Assembly: GCF_000155475.1 (NCBI RefSeq)
Contig: NZ_DS990392.1
Span: forward strand, 489,053-553,052
DNA: 64,000 nt
Source: Helicobacter cinaedi CCUG 18818 = ATCC BAA-847
Lineage (GTDB): Bacteria > Campylobacterota > Campylobacteria > Campylobacterales > Helicobacteraceae
Reading direction: 5' to 3'
The translations under genes and the position numbers were made by a program. This document shows positions 57,693 to 64,000 of the stretch, in pieces. The notes beneath the pieces are model-generated. The model ran no database searches. It worked only from the letters and a program-made list of their open reading frames with translations, and was not told the DNA's origin. The first letter of the stretch is position 1. Each line of letters opens with the position of its first letter.

Positions 57693-58907
57693 CTATCTTT
57701 GCCATTTAAGAGTAAAGCAACTTCCCCTGCCCTGCTGACTTTGCACCTCTATATCTATGTCATACTCATCGCAGATTCTTTTTACCAATGTTAGCCCTAT
57801 GCCAAAGCCCCCTTGATACTCATTGCACCGCACATATCGTTCAAAAATTCTATCCTTTTGAGAATCTGTCATACCACAGCCACTATCGCTAATGCTTAAA
57901 CTCCCCTGCCCTAAAACAATCTCAATCTCCCCGCCCTTTTTGTTATACTTAATCGCATTGCTTAGGAGATTATCAAGCACACAGCTCATCTTTTCCGCAC
58001 TCGCAAAAATATAGCTAGATTCCGCCCGAACCCCCACGCACAAAGCCTTTTGCTCAAAAAATGGCGAGAAATACTCTAATCGCTCCTGTAATAAAGTATG
58101 TAAAGCAAGATTTTCACGCATATCATTAATACTATGGGGGAAGTTATACGCCACTAAGATTCTATAAATATGACTTAGACTTTTAGAGGCAAGTTTAATC
58201 CGCTCTATTTTTTGGGCTTGTGTGGGGGTAAGATTATCAAGTGAAAGCGTCTCAATACTCATTAGAATAATGCTTAAAGGTGTATTTATCTCGTGGGTAG
58301 AATCTTTAATAAAAGCATTCAAAGTATTAATCCTTTGCTGCATAGGTTTCAATGAAAGCTTAACCAAAAAATACGCCACCACGCCCACCACAAAAAGTGA
58401 GAGCAAAAAATACGCTATCATCTTAAGACGCAAAACAAACATTTGAGATTCTAAAGAAGCATCTTGTATAAAAATCTTATATCTCGCATTATCGCGGTAT
58501 TTTGATACAAGATTCTTCTTACTCTTATGAGCTTTTGGAATCTTTTCGTGCATTGAAGGCTCAATAATCACATATTCCCCACGCATAGCAAAGCCCTCTT
58601 CTATCTCACTTTGACTAAGCTTTACTTTCAATGTATCATACAAAACCGCACCTTTTTTATTGTAGATTCTAAGCGGTGTGCTAATCTCACTTTGAATCTG
58701 CGTAAGCCCAGCTTGCAAGTCATCTTTATTATTATGTAAAATCTCATATACTTCAAGGCTTATCTCACGCAGATCACTGACTTGATTTGCTATCAAATGT
58801 CGCGCTTCTTTGGCATAAGAAAACCAAAAAAACACGCATAAAAAAATGCCTGTTGTCCCCAAATATAGACTTAGAATCTTAATGATACTCTTTGCATTCT
58901 CACTCAA
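57693..58907 (-). CDS. crdS: Sensor histidine kinase, CrdS-like
   Basis: The 404-residue kinase has two membrane segments (about 8-29 and 162-184) around a periplasmic sensor, a HisKA region with H205 in FIKDSTHEINTPLSI, and a catalytic domain with DNLLSNAIKYNKKGG, SDSGCGMTDSQ and FGIGLTLVKRIC. Order with comEC-dnaB and the regulator below matches H. pylori HP1361-HP1365, where CrdRS controls copper and nitrosative stress genes. I assign CrdS from this and not from the sensor itself. The start is TTG 58907, eight bases after GGAG and five after the crdR stop. Confidence 0.82.
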   Translation of the reverse strand: MSENAKSIIKILSLYLGTTGIFLCVFFWFSYAKEARHLIANQVSDLREISLEVYEILHNNKDDLQAGLTQIQSEISTPLRIYNKKGAVLYDTLKVKLSQSEIEEGFAMRGEYVIIEPSMHEKIPKAHKSKKNLVSKYRDNARYKIFIQDASLESQMFVLRLKMIAYFLLSLFVVGVVAYFLVKLSLKPMQQRINTLNAFIKDSTHEINTPLSIILMSIETLSLDNLTPTQAQKIERIKLASKSLSHIYRILVAYNFPHSINDMRENLALHTLLQERLEYFSPFFEQKALCVGVRAESSYIFASAEKMSCVLDNLLSNAIKYNKKGGEIEIVLGQGSLSISDSGCGMTDSQKDRIFERYVRCNEYQGGFGIGLTLVKRICDEYDIDIEVQSQQGRGSCFTLKWQR

Positions 58908-58912
58908 AACAC

Positions 58913-59599
58913 CTACTCCACATTGTTATTTTCATTATAGCAATACCCTCTGCCGCGTTGATTGACAATACTATCTTTACCCAGAATCTTACGCAGATTT
59001 TTCACATACGCACGCAAACTCATTTCACTTGGCTCTTGCTCGTATTCCCACAAAGTATCAAAAATCATCTCTTGGGATACATAGCTCCCCTTGTGTTGTA
59101 AAAGCAATAAAAGCAAAAGACTCTCCTTTTGTGTCAAAGGCACAATGGCGTTATGCTCATCATAGAGCAGTTGCGTTAAGATTCCAAACTTCATACCATT
59201 ATGCAGCTTCACATATTCCGTATGCGTATGGGAAAAAGAGCGTTTCAGCAATGTGCGGATACGATATTGTAGCTCCAAAAGCTCAAAGGGTTTTTTAAGA
59301 TAGTCATCGCACCCCGCCTTATAGCCACTTTGTAAATCATCAATCCTATCAAGCGAAGTGATAAAAATGCTCGGTGTGTTTTTCCCACACTCCCTAAGCT
59401 CTTTTAGTATATCAAATCCATTACCCAAAGGCACTTTCACATCAAAGATCCACAAATCAAAATGCTGCTCATAAGCGCAATTTAACGCATCTTTAGCATT
59501 ATCACAAAGCTTCACATCATAGCCCTGCTCGTTTAAAAATTCAAGCAGAATCTCACTTAGCACAAAGTCATCTTCTAGCAATAAAATCTTTGCCGACAT
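58913..59599 (-). CDS. crdR: OmpR-family response regulator, CrdR-like
   Basis: A 228-residue regulator. Receiver domain: D10/D11 acid pair in LLLEDDFVLS, phosphoacceptor D53 in LWIFDVKVP, ITSLD switch residue and the lysine in DDYLKKPFELLEL. DNA-binding winged helix at about 130-225 (VPLTQKESLLLLLLLQHKGS, MSLRAYVKNLRKIL, VNQRGRGYCYN). It overlaps nothing and precedes crdS by five bases. Adjacent to a DUF1104 secreted protein and to a direct repeat that resembles an OmpR-type site. Confidence 0.88.
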   Translation of the reverse strand: MSAKILLLEDDFVLSEILLEFLNEQGYDVKLCDNAKDALNCAYEQHFDLWIFDVKVPLGNGFDILKELRECGKNTPSIFITSLDRIDDLQSGYKAGCDDYLKKPFELLELQYRIRTLLKRSFSHTHTEYVKLHNGMKFGILTQLLYDEHNAIVPLTQKESLLLLLLLQHKGSYVSQEMIFDTLWEYEQEPSEMSLRAYVKNLRKILGKDSIVNQRGRGYCYNENNNVE

Positions 59600-59694
59600 C
59601 TTTTACTTCCTTTTTGCGCTTTTACTTTTTCTTTGTTTTTTTCATACTGAGCGACAGCAAAGTATCTCTTTTCAAGATTCTAAGTTTTTTATTT

Positions 59695-59860
59695 TTTATA
59701 AGGGGGAGGGGCTTAAATTGCGAAGTCGGCTCGCAGATATACCGCTCATTCCCCCTTATAAATCGTTCGCAATCGTGTCGCTCACCCCCTACAACGCTTT
59801 TATAGGTTTGCACTTCGTGCAATTCAATTTTACACGCTTAAAGATATACTTTAAGCGTAG
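59695..59860. repeat. Structured repeat element, copy A
   Basis: About 165 bases between crdR and the DUF1104 gene. It holds three hairpins: H1 arms TTTATAAGGGGGA at 59695-59707 and its complement at 59750-59762; H2 TTGCAC/GTGCAA at 59808-59822 with loop TTC; H3 ACGCTTAAAG/CTTTAAGCGT at 59834-59858. A second copy is at 63491-63622, also intergenic. Translation of one frame gives a YNAFIGL-type false protein; I do not treat it as coding. The upstream 59640-59670 (ATACTGAGCG...AGTATC) is another small inverted repeat. Confidence 0.85.
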
Positions 59861-59917
59861 TTGGCCTTGTTGTCTCTCATTATCATTGCAAGGCAAGTTT
59901 TTTATTTCTTTTTTGGC

Positions 59918-60334
59918 TCACAATGCTTTTTTATCCTTGCATTCAGCTTTGCCTTTGCACTCTTTAAAATGTCTATGCGGTGGCAATCCACTCTCTTTTA
60001 GCTCCTTTTCACTCATATTTTCCACACGCTTTTTCATCGCTTCGTGTGTAGCCTTTTTATACTCTCTATATTCCTTGACACTCATATTTTCAGTAGCCTT
60101 TTCATATTGAGCTTTGAGCTTTTCTCTAAAGTCTTTTGCCTCTTTTTCACTTTTAGCCTTCATTCGCTTTGCTATCTCAAGCTCATAGTCAGCAAACTCT
60201 TCAACCTTAACTACGCCAGAGAGTGAAATAAGCTCCTTATCACTTTTCTTGCTAAAATCCGCTGCATTCGCACACACTAGACTTCCAAAAGCCACAGCCA
60301 ACACACCTATTTTCAATGTCCTTGTAAGTTTCAT
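59918..60334 (-). CDS. DUF1104 secreted protein with Cys/His tail
   Basis: A 138-residue exported protein: signal peptide residues 1-24 (KIGVLAVAFGSLVCANA), then an acidic helical domain with the DUF1104 pattern (ADFSKKSDKELISLSG, EEFADYELEIAKRMK, VKEYREYKKATHEAMKKRV). The last 22 residues contain HRHFKECKGKAEC, a cluster of two histidines and two cysteines that could bind metal or form a disulfide. It lies between crdR and the TauE gene; a metal-related role is suggested by the neighbour CrdRS but is not shown. Confidence 0.85.
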   Translation of the reverse strand: MKLTRTLKIGVLAVAFGSLVCANAADFSKKSDKELISLSGVVKVEEFADYELEIAKRMKAKSEKEAKDFREKLKAQYEKATENMSVKEYREYKKATHEAMKKRVENMSEKELKESGLPPHRHFKECKGKAECKDKKAL

Positions 60335-60379
60335 AAAAACTCCTTTTATGTTAGTTTATCCTTAAATGGATAGGCGAAG

Positions 60380-60411
60380 TTTATACTTTTAAAATGAAGT
60401 CAAAGTGAAGT
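60380..60411 (-). promoter_or_regulatory. Possible response-regulator direct repeat and -10 of DUF1104 gene
   Basis: On the minus strand ACTTCA-N5-ACTTCA (60411-60395) sits 9 bases before TATAAA (60385-60380), so it covers the -35 position of the DUF1104 promoter. Two hexamers repeated every 11 bases is the usual form for OmpR-family sites. The DUF1104 Shine-Dalgarno is AAGGAG. Confidence 0.45.
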
Positions 60412-61182
60412 GAAAAATTCTTTATACAATAGATTCACACACGCGGCTAAAGACACGCACACCACAAGCGGTTTTATAATCTTTACCCCATAGCCAATAG
60501 CTATGCGTGAGCCTAGACTTGCCCCTGCAAACTGCCCTAACGCCATACATAAGCCCACAATCCACAAAATATGCCCCCCAAAGGCAAAGACAAGCATTGA
60601 AGCAAGATTTGTAGCGAAGTTAAAAAGTTTAGCATTTGCTAAGGCTTGAAGCAGTGAAAAGCCCCCAAGCGTAATGAGAGAAAGCATAAAAAATGAGCCA
60701 GTCCCCGGACCAAAAAATCCATCATAAAAGCCAATTATCCCTAGCACAAAGCCTAGCCCTGCACTTCCCAATATCGCCTTGCTAGAATCTTGCGTGATTT
60801 TTGGAGAAAAGAGAAAGTAAAACGCAAAGATAATCAGCAAAAATGGGATACATTTACGCAGAAAATCACTCTCAAAAAGCCCCACACACACACTCCCAAG
60901 TATAGAGCTAAGAAAAACCACACACACAAACCCCACACTTCCTTTTAAATCAATATGCCCCCTTTTGTAAAAATGCAAGCTCGCCCCAAAGCTCCCAAAA
61001 CAGCTTTGAAACTTATTTGTCCCCAAAGCTTGAAGCGGTGGGATTCCAGCAAAGAGCAAGGCAGGGATAGTTATCATTCCCCCACCCCCAGCAATAGAAT
61101 CTACAAATCCCGCTACAAAAGCACAAGCTATTAAAAATACAACCAACCCCGCACTTATCTCAATACCAAAATCAAATACCAT
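60400..61182 (-). CDS. TauE/SafE family permease
   Basis: A 260-residue membrane protein with about seven hydrophobic segments and the family opening LIACAFVAGFVDSIAGGGGMITIPALLFAG, then GTNKFQSCFGSFGASLHFYK, and a second repeat beginning GFYDGFFGPGTGSF. TauE/SafE members export sulfite, sulfoacetate or related organic anions; the substrate here is unknown. A -10 TATAAT (61222-61217 on the minus strand) lies 35 bases before the ATG and AGGA is the Shine-Dalgarno. Confidence 0.88.
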   Translation of the reverse strand: MVFDFGIEISAGLVVFLIACAFVAGFVDSIAGGGGMITIPALLFAGIPPLQALGTNKFQSCFGSFGASLHFYKRGHIDLKGSVGFVCVVFLSSILGSVCVGLFESDFLRKCIPFLLIIFAFYFLFSPKITQDSSKAILGSAGLGFVLGIIGFYDGFFGPGTGSFFMLSLITLGGFSLLQALANAKLFNFATNLASMLVFAFGGHILWIVGLCMALGQFAGASLGSRIAIGYGVKIIKPLVVCVSLAACVNLLYKEFFTSL

Positions 61183-61216
61183 ATCTAAATCCTAATAAAA
61201 ATATGAGAAACGCGAT

Positions 61217-61222
61217 ATTATA
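61217..61222 (-). promoter_or_regulatory. -10 box of TauE-like gene
   Basis: TATAAT on the minus strand, placing the transcript start near 61210 with a short leader of about 28 bases. No good -35. Confidence 0.6.
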
Positions 61223-61306
61223 AGATTAAAGTGTTAAATGTGAAGTGATAAATTTGATATGAATGTTAAAGATGTAAAGCAAGTCAAAAGAAATATGATA
61301 AAAGCA

Positions 61307-61342
61307 AAAGGTGCCACAAACGACACATTGTGAAGCACCTTT
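61307..61342 (-). terminator. Terminator of the porin gene
   Basis: An inverted repeat AAAGGTGC/GCACCTTT (61307-61314, 61335-61342) with an inner CACAA/TTGTG stem, 23 bases past the porin stop, followed on the minus strand by a T-rich TGCTTTTATC tail. Confidence 0.75.
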
Positions 61343-61364
61343 CTTAAAGGAGACAAAACAAGGA

Positions 61365-62534
61365 TTAGAAATCCCACTTGATTCTAGCAGCAGCGATAAC
61401 GCCTGTTTCTTTACCGCTAAATGTATTGGTACCAGCAGTAGTATTACTCCTTGCACCACTTGTTCCCTCAATTGTTTGATAGAAGCTTACTTGTGGAGCA
61501 AAAGTAAAGTTTGAGCTAACTTTATAAGGAAGCTGAATAAATGCTGAATAACTATGAATCATTGAATCTTTCTTTGCTTCAGAAGCAGTTTTTAGAGCAT
61601 TTTTTTGTCCTTTTCCGCCAAATGTCGCCTGATACCCAGCACCGATGATAAGTCCCATATCACTAGAAAGCTTTGTGCCAAACTCCACTCTTGCACCCGC
61701 TCTTTGTGCGTCTAATCCAGCTACATCAAGCGTAGAATGGTGATAACCACCTGTACTTATTCTTGTGAGTTGCTCACCATAAAGATGCCCATTTTTACCA
61801 TAATTTGCCATTAATGAAAGGAATGAGCTACCAAATGTAGGTTTATAACCTATCCAAGCGTGATATGCACTTGTCCCAGCAGGCACATTTCCTTGAATTG
61901 TGTTAGAATTGTAGTATTTATAAGTCGCTGCTGCTTTAAAGATAGGTTTGCCTTTGTCATCATTGATTGTATAGCTTGTAGCGATACGAGGAGATTCTTG
62001 ATTTGGTCGAGCTGCACCACCATTTCGTCCATCACCTGTTTCATCTTCTACAAGCGCTAGGCTTAGTCCAGCTACATTATATTGAATCTGAATCTTTCTG
62101 CTTCCAGTAGCAATACCACCAAAGCCACTTGAGCCATTGTCATTGTTGAAGAAGTCATTTGTAAAGCCATTATCAATTGTTGGGGTATTTGTCTTACCAA
62201 AGAGAATTGTCCCAGCCGAAGTTGTATAAGATCCCCAATATTGTCTCCAGCCTGTGCTGCCAACATTGCCATCGACGCCCGGCTCTACTGCACCCCACTC
62301 TACATTAGCTTTAAACTTATCTTTTTGGAATTTCACACCAAATTGTGAGTTATTTTGAATCCCAATAAGGTATCCCGCATCAGCTCCAGCCTTGCCACTT
62401 TCGCCATAGCCTACATAACCACGGATTGATCCATAGATATCAACCTTTGTATCATCGTTATTATGCACTTCAAAAGCCATTGCTGGCAACACAAGAAGAG
62501 CCGATAAAGCACTGCTTACAACTATCTTTTTCAT
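61365..62534 (-). CDS. Major outer-membrane porin
   Basis: The 389-residue precursor has a signal peptide (MKKIVVSSALSALLVLPAMA, residues 1-20), then a beta-barrel pattern beginning VDIYGSIRGYVGYGE and ending in IKWDF with the C-terminal aromatic residue of outer-membrane proteins. Glycine- and asparagine-rich loops are seen around 130-150. This fits the Helicobacter/Campylobacter general porin family rather than the Hop proteins of H. pylori. ATG 62534 follows GGAGG; the frame is open 48 codons further upstream but without a signal. Confidence 0.85.
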   Translation of the reverse strand: MKKIVVSSALSALLVLPAMAFEVHNNDDTKVDIYGSIRGYVGYGESGKAGADAGYLIGIQNNSQFGVKFQKDKFKANVEWGAVEPGVDGNVGSTGWRQYWGSYTTSAGTILFGKTNTPTIDNGFTNDFFNNDNGSSGFGGIATGSRKIQIQYNVAGLSLALVEDETGDGRNGGAARPNQESPRIATSYTINDDKGKPIFKAAATYKYYNSNTIQGNVPAGTSAYHAWIGYKPTFGSSFLSLMANYGKNGHLYGEQLTRISTGGYHHSTLDVAGLDAQRAGARVEFGTKLSSDMGLIIGAGYQATFGGKGQKNALKTASEAKKDSMIHSYSAFIQLPYKVSSNFTFAPQVSFYQTIEGTSGARSNTTAGTNTFSGKETGVIAAARIKWDF

Positions 62535-62566
62535 AAAAACCTCCATTACGAGTTGTTTAAGATTAT

Positions 62567-62582
62567 AGTTCAAGATTGAACT
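62567..62582 (-). promoter_or_regulatory. Palindrome at the porin transcription start, possible operator
   Basis: AGTTCAA-N2-TTGAACT is a perfect 7-base-pair inverted repeat just downstream of the predicted porin -10. Its position would let a bound repressor block transcription, and it overlaps a second TATAAT (62567-62562). Confidence 0.45.
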
Positions 62583-62588
62583 AGTGCC

Positions 62589-62617
62589 ATTATCATTAGA
62601 AAATGTATAAATGTCAA
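62589..62617 (-). promoter_or_regulatory. Porin promoter
   Basis: On the minus strand TTGACA (62617-62612), a 17-base spacer and GATAAT (62594-62589). A perfect -35 is rare in this genus. A second TATAAT at 62567-62562 could be an alternative -10. Confidence 0.6.
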
Positions 62618-62698
62618 GGCTAAATGTAAAATATGGGGAGATTCCCCACAAACTAAGCACTATTTCACAAAATATCAAATTAAAGATTGTCCTTGTTT

Positions 62699-63277
62699 TT
62701 AAGGATTATTCAGCAGTTGCATAAACTCTGCACGAGTTTTAGAGTCTTTCTTAAATAGCCCACGCAACGCAGAAGTGATGATATGCGACTGCCTTTGCTT
62801 CCCTCGCATTTCAAGGCATAGATGTCTTGCTTCACATACGACCATTACACCCTTAGGGCTTAGCTCACTCATCAGTGCATTGGCAATTTGCGCTGTAAGC
62901 TGCTCTTGAATCTGCAAACGATGTGTAAAAACTTCCGCTAATCGTGCCAAGCCACTAATCCCCACGAGTTTAGAATCTGGAATGTAGCCAATAGATATAA
63001 AGCCAAAAAAAGGTAAAAGATGATGTTCGCACATAGAATAAAAGGGCAGTTTTTTAAGCACTATCATTTCATCACACACGCCATCTTCAAAGACACTGCC
63101 TAAGGCAACTTTTGGGCTTTGAGCGTAGCCATCTAGCATTTCTGCAAAGCTTGTAGCAATACGCTTTGGTGTAGCTTCTAACCCCTCTCGTTTAGAATCT
63201 TCCCCCACAAACGCGCATAAAGATTCAAAAAATGCCTTTGAGCTTTGCTCTAGGGCTTTATCTTGTGGTGTTTTCAT
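62699..63277 (-). CDS. folE: GTP cyclohydrolase I
   Basis: This 192-residue enzyme turns GTP into dihydroneopterin triphosphate, first step of folate synthesis. Signatures are the zinc site YSMCEHHLLPFFG and CEARHLCLEMRG (zinc ligand cysteine), GISGLARLAEVFTHRLQIQEQLT, and the end region RAEFMQLL. Length is typical. ATG 63277 has AGGAG five bases before; a GTG two codons upstream would overlap that site. It lies downstream of htpX, as in H. pylori (HP0927-HP0928), but here a 574-base gap separates them. Confidence 0.95.
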   Translation of the reverse strand: MKTPQDKALEQSSKAFFESLCAFVGEDSKREGLEATPKRIATSFAEMLDGYAQSPKVALGSVFEDGVCDEMIVLKKLPFYSMCEHHLLPFFGFISIGYIPDSKLVGISGLARLAEVFTHRLQIQEQLTAQIANALMSELSPKGVMVVCEARHLCLEMRGKQRQSHIITSALRGLFKKDSKTRAEFMQLLNNP

Positions 63278-63490
63278 AGACACTCCTTTGTAAATTTTGA
63301 TAATAAGATTTTACCCAAGATTCTAAGCTTTTATCATACTGAAGCGTAAGCTTTGTTTGAGATTTTGCGTTTTTGTCGTATTGAACCTTTAAAAAAAGCG
63401 AAGTATCTTTATGTTGTAAGAGAGTGTTTTTGCTTTTTTTCTTTTCACAAAAAGTGGTTTTGAACGCTAGTTTCTGTTTTTCTGTTTTTT

Positions 63491-63622
63491 TTTAAAAGGG
63501 GGAGGGGCTTAAATTGCGAAGTCGCTCCCTCCCCCTTAAAAATCCCCCACCCTACAACGCTTTTATAGGTTTGCGTTTCACGCGATTTAATTTTACACGC
63601 TTAAAGATATACTTTAAGCGTA
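63491..63622. repeat. Structured repeat element, copy B
   Basis: About 130 bases similar to 59695-59860. H1 arms AAGGGGGAGGG at 63496-63506 and CCCTCCCCCTT at 63527-63537; H2 TTGCGT/ACGCGA at 63571-63585 with loop TTC; H3 ACGCTTAAAG/CTTTAAGCGT at 63597-63621. The block between H1 and H2 (CTACAACGCTTTTATAGG) and the H3 hairpin are identical in both copies. H2 differs but stays paired. Confidence 0.85.
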
Positions 63623-63739
63623 AGTTAGCTTTGTTTTCGCACCACGAGAGGGGCGAGATTCTGCCATTGTGGAATCGACTTGAGATTCTAGGCTTTTAGA
63701 ATCCACAATTCTAGTATTTGCGGTATTGCTAGTGGGGCT

Positions 63740-63805
63740 TTTTATGGATTTTAGGGGGGGGGGGAGCTAGACATAGAGTCTGCGGTTCCCCTAAAATCCA
63801 TAAAA
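63740..63805. repeat. 18-bp perfect inverted repeat containing a G11 tract
   Basis: Arms TTTTATGGATTTTAGGGG (63740-63757) and its exact complement (63788-63805) flank a 30-base centre. The left arm runs into eleven G (63754-63764). The centre has a small AGAC/GTCT stem. It lies just past the htpX stop on the minus strand and could act as a terminator or be a mobile-type remnant; I cannot tell which. Confidence 0.75.
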
Positions 63806-63851
63806 TCGCTACTAGGATTACCCAAAGACGAATTGTAGGCTGAATGCCTAC

Positions 63852-64000
63852 TCAAAATCTTTGTCCTAGTAAAGACTTTATACGATTTTGTATGCTAGGA
63901 TGTGTGCTTAAAATCTCACTCGTATCAAAAAGATACGCACTTGCACGAGTAGGATTCGGCTCGGTGTAAGTGTTTTGAGAATAATCTTGGCTAATCTTTT
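63852..64000 (-). CDS. htpX: Peptidase M48 / HtpX-like, C-terminal end only
   Basis: The last 48 codons of a leftward gene cut by the right edge; the stop TGA is at 63854-63852. The tail reads [20 protein letters not shown] followed by QNRIKSLLG, which fits the C-terminal end of M48 metallopeptidases (the STHPxIxxRI pattern). H. pylori htpX lies next to folE, which supports the call. The metal site is outside the window, so the identity rests on this short tail and gene order. Confidence 0.72.
   Translation of the reverse strand, partial: KISQDYSQNTYTEPNPTRASAYLFDTSEILSTHPSIQNRIKSLLGQRF

Larger units (their letters stand above)
63278..63851. other. 574-base intergenic region with repeats
   Basis: Between folE and htpX. 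Contains structured repeat copy B (63491-63622), a polyG inverted repeat (63740-63805), and two AGATTCT sites near 63656 and 63683. A false YNAFIGL-type frame (63514-63699) is part of the repeat. No promoter could be fixed with confidence. Confidence 0.7.

Noticed and set aside
59718-60110. Open frame with YNAFIGL-type protein
   Set aside because: It runs through the structured repeat and then antisense to the DUF1104 gene. The similar frame in copy B shares only the repeat part, and the differences preserve base pairing, not the reading frame.
63514-63699. Open frame with YNAFIGL-type protein
   Set aside because: Same repeat (copy B); no Shine-Dalgarno and no conserved continuation after the repeat.

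Overview
The window is a chromosome segment of a Helicobacter, most likely an enterohepatic (non-pylori) species. Several blocks match Helicobacter pylori gene order as I remember it: rpsT-prfA; topA/flaB/DUF115; cvpA-lysS-glyA-DUF1882-SPOR; hemC-proS-hemA-ispB plus two small genes; the Kdo hydrolase pair; comEC-dnaB-crdS-crdR; folE-htpX. The segment also carries hisD, a PHP-type histidinol phosphatase and selD, which H. pylori lacks. Genes are tightly packed, often overlapping by a few bases, AT-rich, and full of the heptamer AGAATCT/AGATTCT. I saw no tRNA, rRNA, CRISPR array, prophage or insertion sequence.

Layout. 1-3 kb: end of rpsT, prfA, then two surface-modification genes (a GT10 fucosyltransferase and an ICMT-like methyltransferase), each with a ten-base G/C tract that makes them likely phase-variable. 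3-12.4 kb: nrdA, nitroreductase, typA, a cysteine-desulfurase-like enzyme and acnB. 12.6-15.2 kb: selenium locus yedF-selD, in which selD is read through an in-frame UGA (selenocysteine), plus an unknown gene. 15.2-18.4 kb: xseA, bioB, yihY. 18.4-25.4 kb: a leftward gene string for histidinol, haem and prenyl synthesis (hisD, two small genes, ispB, hemA, proS, hemC). 25.6-34.6 kb: mqo, menaquinone methyltransferase, argH, hemJ, yigZ, a META-domain lipoprotein, histidinol phosphatase and topA. 34.6-38.2 kb: sigma-54-driven flaB and a flagellin-modification gene.

38.2-38.65 kb is an intergenic region that I read as a type I toxin-antitoxin locus: a 23-residue hydrophobic peptide gene with a hairpin-sequestered Shine-Dalgarno, and an antisense promoter of near-consensus sequence inside it. 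38.65-46.7 kb: mnmC-like methyltransferase, an LTA-synthase-family enzyme overlapping the two Kdo hydrolase genes, an aminotransferase, two small cytoplasmic/membrane proteins and a UbiA prenyltransferase. 47-54.8 kb: cvpA, lysS, glyA, DUF1882, SPOR, then three sugar genes for UDP-diacetamido-uronic acid synthesis. 54.8-64 kb: comEC, dnaB, the CrdRS-like two-component system, a DUF1104 secreted protein, a TauE exporter, a porin, folE and the end of htpX.

Most genes are housekeeping. The signals that deserve attention are the toxin/antisense pair at 38.4 kb, a two-copy structured repeat (59.7 and 63.5 kb) with compensatory base changes in a hairpin, the over-represented heptamer that also builds the terminator stems, the UGA-containing selD, and the two adjacent phase-variable genes. 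Start codons were chosen by Shine-Dalgarno position and family length; several differ from the longest open frame.
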